This document shows positions 25,776-34,341 of a stretch of 64,000 nucleotides of DNA, piece after piece. A program made the translations under genes and the position numbers. Below the pieces are notes generated by a model. That model saw nothing but the letters and a program-made list of their open reading frames with translations. It did not search any database and was not told the DNA's origin. This DNA comes from Candidatus Aminicenantes bacterium UBA2199 (GTDB taxonomy: Bacteria; Acidobacteriota; Aminicenantia; UBA2199): positions 41,924 through 105,923 of the forward strand of contig DCVB01000002.1 of the NCBI GenBank assembly GCA_002327965.1, read 5' to 3'. Positions within the stretch are counted from its first letter, which is position 1. Each line of letters starts with the position of its first letter.

Positions 25776-26828
25776 TCAGATCCGGCCGTAGGTTTTCAAT
25801 ACCCATTGCAGGCTGCGGCGCATTCCCTCCATCAGGGATATCTTAGGGTCATAGCCCAGCGCGCGGCGGGCTTTTTCGATCGAGCAGGCGATGTTCTTGT
25901 TCATTTCGGAAAGCACATGGACCTTCTGATTGTACAGGCCCAGCCGCTGGATCGCCCGGTCGGCGCAGGTGGCCGCCTCCCCGGCCCAGAACGGCAGCCG
26001 CAGGCGCTTGTGGGCCACGGGAACGGAGAATTCCTTTTCCAACAGGGTTTCCACCGCCCCGATGATCTCGTTCATCGTGTAGGGGTGCTCGTCGGCGATC
26101 CAGAAGATCCCGCCATTGGCTTTCTCCGTCCGCTCGCACAGGACCATGCCCTGGCAGATGTTCTCCACGTAGGCCATTGAACGCCGGTTTTCGCCGTCGC
26201 CGACCAGCGGTGCGCGGCCGTCGCGGATCATGCGGAAAAAAAGCGACTGGCGTTCAGGCTGGAAGGGCCCGTAGAACCACGGGGAACGGACGATGACCGT
26301 CTCGATCCTTCCCCGCTGCTGGAACTCGCGGACCTCCATCTCCATCTGCATCTTGGAGCGGCCGTAGTTCATGTAGGGCCGGTAGGGAGATTCCTCATCG
26401 AACAGGGGGACGCCGGCCGGGTTGGTGCCGATGGGGGAGTTGGACGACATGACGACGGCGCGGCGCACGCCGGCCTCTTCGGCCGCCTGCAGCAGCCGCC
26501 GCGTCCCGTCGACGTTCACCTCGTACAGTTCACGCACGCGCCGGCGCGGATGGATGAGGCCGGCGCAGTGGAAAAGGGTGCCGCCGGCGGCGCCGCGGCA
26601 GAAATCCCGCATTGCCCGCGGGTCGCGGATGTCGCCGCTGACGATCTCGGCGCCGGGGGCCAGGCGCTGCAGGCGCGCGGGATCGGCCTCGGAAAAGACC
26701 AGGCAGCGCAGGCGGCGGTCGGAGTCCGGCGAGCGCAGGGAGGGAATGTCGGGGAAGCCGCCGGCGAGGTTGTGCACCAGCTGCGTGCCCAGCCAGCCGT
26801 TGGCGCCGCTCACGAGGGTTACGGGCAT
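25776..26828 (-). CDS. NAD(P)-dependent epimerase/dehydratase (extended SDR)
   Basis: 350 residues starting MPVTLVSGANGWLGTQLV with a strong AAGGAGG site. SGDIRDPRAM, LFHCAGLIHP, VVMSSNSPIG and MNYGRSKMQMEMEV (YxxxK) are SDR motifs, followed by RSPWFYGPF. The C-terminal part is typical for 3-beta-HSD-like SDRs. It sits between the GMC oxidoreductase (ten-base gap) and a second SDR. The three together could oxidise and epimerise the same alcohol or sugar; this is inference from order. Confidence 0.85.
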   Translation of the reverse strand: MPVTLVSGANGWLGTQLVHNLAGGFPDIPSLRSPDSDRRLRCLVFSEADPARLQRLAPGAEIVSGDIRDPRAMRDFCRGAAGGTLFHCAGLIHPRRRVRELYEVNVDGTRRLLQAAEEAGVRRAVVMSSNSPIGTNPAGVPLFDEESPYRPYMNYGRSKMQMEMEVREFQQRGRIETVIVRSPWFYGPFQPERQSLFFRMIRDGRAPLVGDGENRRSMAYVENICQGMVLCERTEKANGGIFWIADEHPYTMNEIIGAVETLLEKEFSVPVAHKRLRLPFWAGEAATCADRAIQRLGLYNQKVHVLSEMNKNIACSIEKARRALGYDPKISLMEGMRRSLQWVLKTYGRI

Positions 26829-26838
26829 GATATCCTCC

Positions 26839-28296
26839 TTACGAAGGCCGTTTTCCGGCGATGAACTCGTTCACGTTGCGCAGCGCCAGCGCCATGACCG
26901 TGCCCTGGGGATTGACGCCGGGAGAGTCGGGGATGAGGCTGGCGTCGGCGATGTACAGGTTGTCGAACCCGTGCACGCGCCCGAAGGAGTCGGCCGCGCA
27001 GCGGTCGAGGTTTTCGCCCATGGGACAGGAACTGAACACGTGGACGCTGCTCAGGCTCATCACGGACAGGGGGATGACGCTGTGCAGGAACCGGCGGCTC
27101 TCCTCCGGCGAATCGATGCGCGCCGGCCGGCGCAGCGAGGGGAACAGCCGGCGGGCGCCGCCGGCGAAAAGAATCTCGCCGATGTAGGCCAGGCCGCGGC
27201 TGAGATGCAGCTGATCGGCTTTGGACAGCCGGTACATCCCCAGGGCCTCGCCGCTGCCGGGAAAGGCGCGCACCGTTCCCCTGCCCGTGCCGCAGCAGGC
27301 CACGTAATACAGGGCCATCCTGTGCCAGTCCTTCATCTGCGCCTGGTTGCCTTCCCAGTCCTCCGAGAGGTTCATGGCCAGGAAACCGGGGGTGAAGACC
27401 GAGCCGCCGATGGTGATGTCGGGCCAGAACTGGGTCACCTGGTAGACCGGCAAGGCCGCCAGGTGCGAATCGAGCCGCTCGTCAAAGAGGGCGGCGACCT
27501 TGATCATGGGATGGATGCGCAGGCTGTTGCCGACGTTCCTGCGGATGCCGCTGCGGCGCAGCAGCGCCGGCGTCTGGATGGCTCCGGCGCAGACGAAGAC
27601 ATGCTCGGCCTCGATCGTCAGCCGGCGCCGGCGGCCCGCTTCGTTCACAATGGCCAGGACGCGGCGCGCCCTGCCGCTGCCGTAGTCGATGCGGCCGACG
27701 CGGCAGTTGGCCAGCAGCCGAGCTCCCGCCCGCAGGGCGCGGGGAATATAGGTCAGCGACATGGAACGCTTGGCGCCGGGGACAAAGGGGCTGCCCGGGC
27801 CGGCGATGTTCTGTGCTCGCGGCACCTCCATGAACTCCCACTGCAGCTTTTCCAGGCCCCGGCGCAGAAGCTCCGAGCTGCGCGGCCTCCGTTCGCTGCC
27901 GCAGGGCGAGACGTTGAGCTCCTCCTCGATCTCGGGATAGAGCGCCTCCAGGCCGGCAACGGTGAGGTCGCGGATGGCGTAGTTTTCCCGCCAGCGCTCG
28001 ATGGCCTGGGGCATGGAGCGGTGCCAGAAGGCGCTGTTGATCTCGGTGCTGCCGCCGACGCACATCCCTTCGACGAAGGCGATCTTGACGTTGCCCAGGA
28101 TCGGAGCCAGGCCATTGTTGCGGTACCAGCGGCGCATGGCCTCGGTCGAGTGGGTGGGAATGCCGCTCTTGTCGACCGCCCCCCCCTCCTCGACGATCAG
28201 TACTTCGAAGCCGGCTTCGGCCAGCTTGGCGGCCGTGATGGCGCCGCCGGCGCCGGAGCCGATGACCAGGACCTGCGTGCGCAGCCGCTCGCTCAA
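26839..28296 (-). CDS. GMC-family FAD oxidoreductase lacking the usual Cys cluster
   Basis: 485 residues from a TTG whose last bases overlap the preceding stop (TTGA). TQVLVIGSGAGGAITAAKL is the FAD-binding loop, and the C terminus has FSSCPMGENLDRCA and NLYIADASLIPDSPGVNP, typical of the family. Related bacterial enzymes carry a CxxCxxxCP-like segment before GAKxS. Here that segment reads AQNIAGPGSPFVPGAKRSM with no cysteines, unlike the paralog at 31230-32840. It presumably oxidises an alcohol in partnership with the small protein encoded upstream. An upstream GTG (28305) is an alternative start. Confidence 0.8.
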   Translation of the reverse strand: MSERLRTQVLVIGSGAGGAITAAKLAEAGFEVLIVEEGGAVDKSGIPTHSTEAMRRWYRNNGLAPILGNVKIAFVEGMCVGGSTEINSAFWHRSMPQAIERWRENYAIRDLTVAGLEALYPEIEEELNVSPCGSERRPRSSELLRRGLEKLQWEFMEVPRAQNIAGPGSPFVPGAKRSMSLTYIPRALRAGARLLANCRVGRIDYGSGRARRVLAIVNEAGRRRRLTIEAEHVFVCAGAIQTPALLRRSGIRRNVGNSLRIHPMIKVAALFDERLDSHLAALPVYQVTQFWPDITIGGSVFTPGFLAMNLSEDWEGNQAQMKDWHRMALYYVACCGTGRGTVRAFPGSGEALGMYRLSKADQLHLSRGLAYIGEILFAGGARRLFPSLRRPARIDSPEESRRFLHSVIPLSVMSLSSVHVFSSCPMGENLDRCAADSFGRVHGFDNLYIADASLIPDSPGVNPQGTVMALALRNVNEFIAGKRPS

Positions 28297-28694
28297 GGGC
28301 GCCACCCGGCATCGTTGGGGCCGATGGTCCGCTCGAGTTCGCTCAGGACCAGCGGGTGGTCGAGGTAGGCGAGCAGGACGCAACTGCGGACCAGCTTGAC
28401 GAAATCGCGCATCAGGCCGATGGGACTGCGGGTCCAGAGCCGCACGTATCGGTACTGGCGCTCGCGGCTCACGAGGGTGAATGGCAGGCCGAAGCGCAGG
28501 CAGGAAAGCCAGTTGAAGGCGTGCAGGGCAAGCCGGTAGGGATAACGCAGGTAGGCCGGCATGGCCAGGATCTGTACGCCCAGGTAGTGAACGACTTCCG
28601 TCTCCACTTGCGCCTGCTTTTCCGGGGTCAGCTGCGGCTCACGCGGGAACAGCGGCCGCGCTAGGCACAGAAGGAGCTTGGGGTTGGGGCGCAT
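28293..28694 (-). CDS. Small protein upstream of the GMC oxidoreductase, possible accessory subunit
   Basis: 133 residues starting MRPNPKLLLCLARPLFPREP. Only the 3' third of a much longer open frame is real; the upstream part is antisense-like or shadow sequence over the GT-C gene. The protein is mostly helical, with PAYLRYPYRLALHAFNWLSC and a conserved-looking SRERQYRYVRLWTRSPIGLM. Its stop overlaps the GMC start by four bases, so the products are probably made together. Small subunits often accompany membrane-linked GMC dehydrogenases, but I do not recognise the family. Confidence 0.6.
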   Translation of the reverse strand: MRPNPKLLLCLARPLFPREPQLTPEKQAQVETEVVHYLGVQILAMPAYLRYPYRLALHAFNWLSCLRFGLPFTLVSRERQYRYVRLWTRSPIGLMRDFVKLVRSCVLLAYLDHPLVLSELERTIGPNDAGWRP

Positions 28695-28702
28695 CCCGTT
28701 TC

Positions 28703-30286
28703 CTACCAGATGGGGCTGACCTTCAGCCAGCTGAAATCCTGTGCCAGCCTGGCGATGATCCAGCCGTTGGTGAGCAGCACCAGGCCCAGCAGGGCCGCGG
28801 CGCCCAAGGTGAATGCCCGCCGCGCCGGACGCAGCGCTTCCCGCATGCCGAGGGCCATCACCAGCATCATGGCCGGGACCATCAGGTCGAGGTGCTTGGT
28901 CATCTTCCAGTCCACGATGGAGAAGACAAGCGAGGTGGCGGCGATCAGCAGCAGCAGCACCGTCTCCCGGGGGAACGCTTTCCTCGCGCGGAAAAGGAGA
29001 GCGGCCGCCGCGATCACCAGCAGAACGAAGAGGACGCCGTAATTGAAAAGGAACATGGACCATAAGCCGGTCAGCGATGGGTAATCCATGCCGGGGATGG
29101 GATTCTGATGCAGCAGGCGGTCGACGCCGTGGCGCTGGAACTGGTCCTCCAGCAGGCTGGGGGGGTGGATGATCCATCCGTAGGCATACAGCAGCAGCAT
29201 GCCGATTACCAACCCGACGAGGGTTTTGTTCAAGGCCGCTTTTTTCAGTCCCGGCCAGTGCAGCAGCAGCCAGGAGCCCACGGCCAGGCCCAGGACGATC
29301 ACGCACTTCTGGTTGACGGTGGCCAGCAGCAGGGCGGTCAGCACGCTCTCCCGGTTCCTGATGAAATAGTACAGGGCCAGCAGCAGGAAGAGGTTGCTGA
29401 CGTTCTGGTAGCCGGCGTAGGAGTTGCGGACGAATATCTCGGGCAGGGTGAGGAAGACGACGCTCAGCAGCGCGGCCTGCCGGGCGCTGCCGGACATCTC
29501 GGCCAGCACGGTGTAGAGCAGCAGCGCCAGCATCAGCGTGATGAAGATCGAGGTCGTGCGCGTCTCGACGACGACGCGCTCCCCCTGCTGCGGGAACCAG
29601 CGCTTGAATTCAGCGTGCCACAGGCGCACCATGCCCCGCCCCGGGTCGGGCAGGGCCAGCGCGGCCTGCGACGTGTCGTAGTAATGCTTCACCCGCTGCA
29701 GCTTGCCGGTCAGCACCAGGGGAAAGGCGTAGATGAAGTGGGAGGTGGGACCCTTGGCCAGGTAGAAGGGAACGCGTGTCTCGATGCAGTAGGGCTTCAG
29801 GGTCGTGGCCAGGCCATAGGCCGGGCATTCCATGACCGAGTCGTGGTCCTGCAGCACCGGGACCACGCGCGTGGCGCCCCAGAAGGAGAGGCCGCCGGCG
29901 AGTGCGACCACCAGCGCCGCCGCCGCGTAGAATTCCTTTCCGGCGCTTTCGCGGCGGATGTCCCTTTTCTTCAGCAGCTGGAAGACCAGGATGGCGTTGC
30001 CGCTGGCTGCCAGGGCCGCCAGGTAGGTGAAGCGCTGCACCGGGATGCCGACCAGGATGAAGAGTGCCAGGATCGCGACGGAGATAAGGATGGACCAGAC
30101 GAACCCCTGGACGATCTTCAGCGCGGCGTGGCTCTCCCTGTACAGGACCAGCCCGGAGGCCGGGAAAACGAAGATCACCAGCAGGGCGGCGAACTGGCTG
30201 ACGAAATCGACATCGAGAAGGACCAGGGCGACGGCCGCGGCCAGCGCTGCATTGAGTGCAATTATGACTTTCAATCTTCCATTCAT
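28703..30286 (-). CDS. Membrane glycosyltransferase-like protein (GT-C)
   Basis: 527 residues with about twelve hydrophobic segments. The first four helices are clustered, then an external loop carries LQDHDSVMECPAYGL and KGPTSHFIYAFPLVLTG. Further loops and helices end in a short tail. The layout resembles other GT-C proteins in this window but lacks a clear DExxY motif. It heads the run GT-C, small protein, GMC, SDR, SDR. The substrate and donor are unknown. Confidence 0.5.
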   Translation of the reverse strand: MNGRLKVIIALNAALAAAVALVLLDVDFVSQFAALLVIFVFPASGLVLYRESHAALKIVQGFVWSILISVAILALFILVGIPVQRFTYLAALAASGNAILVFQLLKKRDIRRESAGKEFYAAAALVVALAGGLSFWGATRVVPVLQDHDSVMECPAYGLATTLKPYCIETRVPFYLAKGPTSHFIYAFPLVLTGKLQRVKHYYDTSQAALALPDPGRGMVRLWHAEFKRWFPQQGERVVVETRTTSIFITLMLALLLYTVLAEMSGSARQAALLSVVFLTLPEIFVRNSYAGYQNVSNLFLLLALYYFIRNRESVLTALLLATVNQKCVIVLGLAVGSWLLLHWPGLKKAALNKTLVGLVIGMLLLYAYGWIIHPPSLLEDQFQRHGVDRLLHQNPIPGMDYPSLTGLWSMFLFNYGVLFVLLVIAAAALLFRARKAFPRETVLLLLIAATSLVFSIVDWKMTKHLDLMVPAMMLVMALGMREALRPARRAFTLGAAALLGLVLLTNGWIIARLAQDFSWLKVSPIW

Positions 30287-30328
30287 TGAATTGGGCTGAA
30301 TAATGAAAACCTAGTTTGGTTAAAAAGC

Positions 30329-30357
30329 ATGATAACAAATGGAGCCGGCAAAGTCAA
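30329..30357 (-). promoter_or_regulatory. Promoter of the 30286 to 24654 unit
   Basis: TTGACT (30352-30357), 17 bp, TATCAT (30329-30334) on the minus strand. The leader would be about 35 bases and has no clear Shine-Dalgarno. Confidence 0.5.
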
Positions 30358-30391
30358 ATCGGCGCTCCCGGCACTGTCGCGGCGGCATCAC

Positions 30392-30420
30392 TTGACATCC
30401 CGGGGGACATCTGATATATA
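30392..30420 (+). promoter_or_regulatory. Promoter of the 30447 glycosyltransferase (normal leader)
   Basis: TTGACA (30392-30397), 17 bp, TATATA (30415-30420), then AGAGGAG (30435-30441) before the ATG at 30447. It is divergent from the promoter at 30329-30357. Confidence 0.7.
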
Positions 30421-30446
30421 TTCCCCGCTTCACTAGAGGAGTTTTC

Positions 30447-31181
30447 ATGAACACCTCCGCCCCTGCTCCACTGGTCGATGTCCTGCTCCCGGTATACAAC
30501 GAAGAGCACATCCTGGAGAAAAGCGTCACCACGCTGCGCGACTTCATGGGCCGGAACCTCAGCGGTTACCGCTGGGTGATCACCATCGGCGACAACGCCT
30601 CCACCGACCGTACCCTGGACGTCGCCCGCCAGCTCGCCGCCGCCTATCCCGATGTTCGTGCCTGGCATCTCGATCGCAAGGGGCGCGGCCGCATGGTCAA
30701 GTACGCCTGGACGCGCAGCGAGGCGCAGATCCTGTCTTACATGGACATCGATCTGTCCACCGGCCTGGAGGCGCTGCCGCCGCTGGTCCAGGCCATCGCC
30801 GACGGCTGCGCCGTCGCCATCGGTTCGCGGCAATACAAGGGCGCCGTCGTCGAACGCAGCCTCAAGCGTGAGGTCATCTCGCAGGGCTACATCCTGATCC
30901 TGAAGCTGCTGCTGCGCTTTCCCTTCACCGATGCCCAGTGCGGATTCAAGGCCATGTCCAAGCAGGCGGTGAACGAACTGTTCCAGCTGATCGTCGACGA
31001 CGAGTGGTTTTTCGACACGGAGTTGCTGTACCTGGCCCACAAGCGGGGATACAAGGTCAAGGAACTGCCCGTGCGCTGGGTAGAAGACAAGGACTCGCGG
31101 GTAAGGATACTGCGCACCATGTGGCTGGACGTCAAGGGCGTCTTGCGCATGATGCGCTCCCGCCGCCTGTGGAGCAAATAG
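30447..31181 (+). CDS. Family 2 glycosyltransferase, dolichyl/polyprenyl-phosphate mannose synthase-like
   Basis: 244 residues starting with DVLLPVYNEEHILEKSV, the GT2 nucleotide-binding start. GDNASTDRTLDVARQL follows, then YMDIDLSTGLEAL with the DxD metal motif, FTDAQCGFKAMSK, and a C-terminal PVRWVEDKDSRVRILRT block typical of DPM1/GtrB-like enzymes. No membrane segments are present, so it would act at the cytoplasmic face. It probably makes the polyprenyl-phosphate sugar used by the several GT-C membrane proteins in this region. Confidence 0.85.
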   Translation: MNTSAPAPLVDVLLPVYNEEHILEKSVTTLRDFMGRNLSGYRWVITIGDNASTDRTLDVARQLAAAYPDVRAWHLDRKGRGRMVKYAWTRSEAQILSYMDIDLSTGLEALPPLVQAIADGCAVAIGSRQYKGAVVERSLKREVISQGYILILKLLLRFPFTDAQCGFKAMSKQAVNELFQLIVDDEWFFDTELLYLAHKRGYKVKELPVRWVEDKDSRVRILRTMWLDVKGVLRMMRSRRLWSK

Positions 31182-31229
31182 CGCCCTGCCGCCCCGGCCC
31201 CCGGTTCCCGGGGCCATCTTTCCGGTTGC

Positions 31230-32840
31230 TCAGAATTCCCTTTCCGCCACCCGGGCGGCATTGGCCATCAGGGTGAAGGTCAGGTTCTTGGCGGGCAGGA
31301 AGGGAAAGCAGGTCCCGTCGACGAAGTAGAGATTGTCGAAGTCGTGGCTGCGGCAGTTCGCCGTGGCTGTCAGCGATTTTTTCCCCCGGTTCATGGGGAT
31401 GGTGCCGGCGTAGTGCACGCTGGCTCCCATCGGGCGCACGTGCAGCATGCCGGGCGGCACCGCCGCCCCCAGTTGCAGCAGGATTGCCTTCACCCGGGAG
31501 ATCAGGCCCTGCAGCCGCTTTTTTTCACCCGGCGGCGGCGCGTAGCGAATGCGCAGTTCCGCGCGCAGCGGATCGGGGGCGCCGGCGATGGCCACCCGGT
31601 TCCCGGGTCGGCGGTCGTCATGGAAGTTGATGTTGGCCACGCCCAGGGCGGCATGCAGGTTGCGGCTGAGGAACAGCGAGGTTTTCAGGTCGAGCGGCAC
31701 GCTCTCGATGATGGGGTGCAACAGCCCCGTCTTCAGCGTGGTGATCTGGCCGTGGACGAAATGCCTGGGATCGTCGGTCTCGATGCCCATGGCCAGCTGG
31801 TGATATTGGTAGGTCTCCGCCTTGAAGGGCTTGCCGGCCAGCTTCAGGTTGATGAAGGGGATCAGTACCTGGCGATTGTCCATCAGGCCCGACAATTCCA
31901 TGCTTTGCCCCGTGCGCCGCTGGATGGAAGCGAGGAAGATCCTGGCCGTGCAGAGGGTGCCGGCGGCCAGCACCAGTTTCTTCACCGGGAAATCCTGGGG
32001 CCGCCCCTTTTCCAGATCCCATGCCGTTACCGTCGCGACGCGGTCATCGGCGCCGTACGTGAAATGGCTGACCAGCATGCCGGGGATGTAGGTGAAACGG
32101 GGGAAGCCGAGACAGGCCTTCAGGGTGAGGGAAGGGACGTACAGGGAATCGCTGGGACATCCCCAAAGGCAGCGGCCGCTGTAGTCGCAGGCTTGGCGAC
32201 CGTCCATGTCCCGGCTCAGCACCGCCAGGCGCGAGCGCCCCATGAAGCAGGAATGCTTCTTCTGCAGCCGCTCCCGCTTTCTCTCGTAGGCGGCGTAAAG
32301 CAGGGCCGAATGCTCGTCGAATTCGAGCGGCGGCTGCAGGTTCGCGTGCCAGGGGTGGAAGCGCTCCAGGTCGTCGCGCGCGCCCAGCATGCCGATGCGC
32401 CCGGCCACCCGGCTGTAAAAGGGCTCCAGATCATCGTAGCCAAATGGAAAATCGGCGAGTTCCGCGTCGTTATAGGCATATGCCCCGCCGGTCCAGGCCT
32501 CGGCCAGGCCGCCGCGGGCGAAGGAAAACAGGGGCGCGAATCCCTCGGAGCGTTCGCGCAGCAACCCGGGCGCCCGGAACACGTAGTTCTTGCTGGGCGG
32601 GAAGCCGTAGTACTCTTTTCCGGCGTCGGGCAGGATCAAGGACTCGAATTTCTTTCCCAGGAAATAATCGACCGGGTCGACCAGGTTCTCCTTCAGCCCG
32701 TTCAGCGTATCCCGAGGATTGACGGCTTCCTCGGGGGGGTAGCCCACGTCCAGCATGGTGACGGCATAGCCCTTTTCCAGGACCGAGAGGGCGAAGTGGA
32801 CGGCGCTGGCGCCGGAACCGACGACGGTGATGTCAGACAT
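31230..32840 (-). CDS. GMC-family FAD oxidoreductase with Cys cluster
   Basis: 536 residues starting MSDITVVGSGASAVHFAL, the FAD-binding loop. CDYSGRCLWGCPSDSLY is the Cys-rich segment of cholesterol-oxidase-like and related bacterial GMC proteins. FDNLYFVDGTCFPFLPAKNL near the C terminus is the FAD/active-site block. The start overlaps the end of the upstream SDR gene by eight bases; a GTG two codons earlier is also possible. The tight pairing suggests sequential oxidation or epimerisation of one substrate. It is convergent with the GT2 gene. Confidence 0.8.
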   Translation of the reverse strand: MSDITVVGSGASAVHFALSVLEKGYAVTMLDVGYPPEEAVNPRDTLNGLKENLVDPVDYFLGKKFESLILPDAGKEYYGFPPSKNYVFRAPGLLRERSEGFAPLFSFARGGLAEAWTGGAYAYNDAELADFPFGYDDLEPFYSRVAGRIGMLGARDDLERFHPWHANLQPPLEFDEHSALLYAAYERKRERLQKKHSCFMGRSRLAVLSRDMDGRQACDYSGRCLWGCPSDSLYVPSLTLKACLGFPRFTYIPGMLVSHFTYGADDRVATVTAWDLEKGRPQDFPVKKLVLAAGTLCTARIFLASIQRRTGQSMELSGLMDNRQVLIPFINLKLAGKPFKAETYQYHQLAMGIETDDPRHFVHGQITTLKTGLLHPIIESVPLDLKTSLFLSRNLHAALGVANINFHDDRRPGNRVAIAGAPDPLRAELRIRYAPPPGEKKRLQGLISRVKAILLQLGAAVPPGMLHVRPMGASVHYAGTIPMNRGKKSLTATANCRSHDFDNLYFVDGTCFPFLPAKNLTFTLMANAARVAEREF

Positions 32841-34203
32841 TTTCACTTTCCGGGGCGCGCCGGCCGCGGGTGATCCGCGACAGCACCTGCAGCGGCAGCA
32901 GCACGATGACGGCGGGCACGAGCGCCAGCACCATGGTGAATCCCTTCCAGGCGACGGCGACGAACAGCCCGGGCAACGATCCCGGGCCGGCGGCGTCGAT
33001 GCTCCGATAGTATGGCGGTGTCAATTCGAGGACGGCGAGCAGCAGCACCAGTTTTTTGCGCAAAAGGCCCTGTGGGCGAAAAAAGCGGGCGTAGGCATCG
33101 CAGGGCTTCACGGTCAGCGGATGGCGGGCCGCGATCGCGACCAGCAAGGGGTCGAAGAACCCCGGGCCCCGGTCCCACGCCAGAGCCGCATGCCCCTCGG
33201 CGTACTTCGCCTGCACGTAGGGGTTCATTTCCCGGCCGAGCAGGTAGCGTCCGAAGACGCGGCATTCGCGCTCCAGGCGGGGATCGCCGCCGCTCTCCAC
33301 CGTCAGGGACAGGCTCTCGGCGATCATTTCATCAATCGTTCGGAACCCCCCGGCCAGCTTGTCGGTGAGGGGATTGGCGTCGGCCACCCCGTCGTGGCGG
33401 AATGTATAGAGCTGGCTCGCGCTCAGCGGCAGCCGCTGTCCCAGGACCTTTTCTCCCGCGGCCAGTAGCGGGATCAGCGGCCGCAGGGGAAGGCGCACGA
33501 CGCGCCGCCGCTCGGAGCCGGAGAGGCGGCGCATGCGCAGCAGGAAGTCCTCGATGCTCACGGCCTGCGGCCCGCCGATATCCAGCGTCTCGCCCTGGAA
33601 GCGGTCCTCGGCCAGGACGGCCAGCATCACCTGCACGAGGTCGTCGACATGGATCGGCTGGATGCGGGTTTTCCCGCCGCCGAATACGGGCATGAGAGGA
33701 AGGGCGGCCAGGCGCTGCAATCCCGCCATGACGGGCGAGCCGGGGCCGGCGATGATCGTCGGGCGCAGGATGGCATAGGGCAGGCCGGCGGCCCGCACCA
33801 GCGCTTCTCCTTCTTCCTTGGCGCGGCCGTAGGGGTAATGCTTTTTTTCGGGGAACTTCGCGGCGATCGAGCTGACATGCAGGAAGCGCCGGACCTCGGC
33901 GCGGGAACATTCGCCGAGCAGGACCCGGGTGCCGTCGACGTTTGCCGTGCGCTGCTGCGCCGGCCCGGCCCGGCCGGTGGCGGCGGCCAGGTGGACCACC
34001 GTGACGTTGCTGTTCAACAGGGATCGGTAGCTCTCCGGGTCATTGAGATCGCCGGCGACAGGTTGGGTGCCGGCCGGCGCCGGCATTCGCTGCGCCGGGT
34101 TGCGGCTCAGCCAGTGGACATGTCGGAAGCGGCCGGGATCGAGGGCGGCGAGCAGGCAGCGGCCGACGAATCCCGAGCCGCCGGTGACGAACAGCGATTC
34201 CAA
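32833..34203 (-). CDS. SDR-type NAD(P)-binding protein with a long membrane-associated C-terminal extension
   Basis: 456 residues from a TTG start with GGAGG five bases upstream. LFVTGGSGFVGRCLLAAL, VAGDLNDPES, VVHLAAATG, HVSSIAAKFPEKKHYPYGRAKEEGEALV (the last split gives YxxxK) and LRPTIIAGPG form a complete SDR domain to about residue 290, close to NDUFA9-type atypical SDRs. The last about 165 residues are unusual: a NPYVQAKYAEGHAAL region, then one or two hydrophobic segments (GLFVAVAWKGFTMVLALVPA). The extension may anchor the enzyme to the membrane. It overlaps the GMC gene. Confidence 0.75.
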   Translation of the reverse strand: MESLFVTGGSGFVGRCLLAALDPGRFRHVHWLSRNPAQRMPAPAGTQPVAGDLNDPESYRSLLNSNVTVVHLAAATGRAGPAQQRTANVDGTRVLLGECSRAEVRRFLHVSSIAAKFPEKKHYPYGRAKEEGEALVRAAGLPYAILRPTIIAGPGSPVMAGLQRLAALPLMPVFGGGKTRIQPIHVDDLVQVMLAVLAEDRFQGETLDIGGPQAVSIEDFLLRMRRLSGSERRRVVRLPLRPLIPLLAAGEKVLGQRLPLSASQLYTFRHDGVADANPLTDKLAGGFRTIDEMIAESLSLTVESGGDPRLERECRVFGRYLLGREMNPYVQAKYAEGHAALAWDRGPGFFDPLLVAIAARHPLTVKPCDAYARFFRPQGLLRKKLVLLLAVLELTPPYYRSIDAAGPGSLPGLFVAVAWKGFTMVLALVPAVIVLLPLQVLSRITRGRRAPESENV

Positions 34204-34248
34204 GACAACCTCCGGCAGCGGGCCTGTACGCTCGATGCAACGGAAGCA

Positions 34249-34277
34249 ATTATAATGAACGCCGCCCGGGTTGTCAA
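34249..34277 (-). promoter_or_regulatory. Promoter of the 34203 SDR/GMC unit (normal leader)
   Basis: TTGACA (34272-34277), 17 bp, TATAAT (34249-34254) on the minus strand, a perfect consensus, then about 40 bases of leader with GGAGG. Confidence 0.8.
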
Positions 34278-34328
34278 TCGCGGCGCGCCGTCACCGGTCT
34301 CCGATTCGTCGCCGTTCATGTCCTGTGC

Positions 34329-34334
34329 TATAAT
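34329..34334 (+). promoter_or_regulatory. -10 element of the 34342 gene, predicted leaderless
   Basis: A perfect TATAAT ends seven bases before the ATG at 34342. The -35 position (about 34306-34311, TCGTCG) does not match consensus. An in-frame ATG at 34333 lies inside the -10 itself and is not a likely start. Confidence 0.55.
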
Positions 34335-34341
34335 GGTGCGC

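Noticed and set aside
28695..29306. Upstream part of the long frame that ends at 28293
   Set aside because: Arg/Gly/Pro-rich composition in an alternative frame of the GT-C gene; only the last 133 codons look like protein and have a sensible start.
31195..31216. GC-rich inverted repeat between the GT2 gene and the GMC gene as a terminator
   Set aside because: The inner part is mismatched and only a short T-rich stretch follows; too weak to call.
34333..34335. ATG at 34333 as start of the sulfatase-fold gene
   Set aside because: It lies inside the TATAAT element; the in-frame ATG at 34342 is at the expected transcription start.
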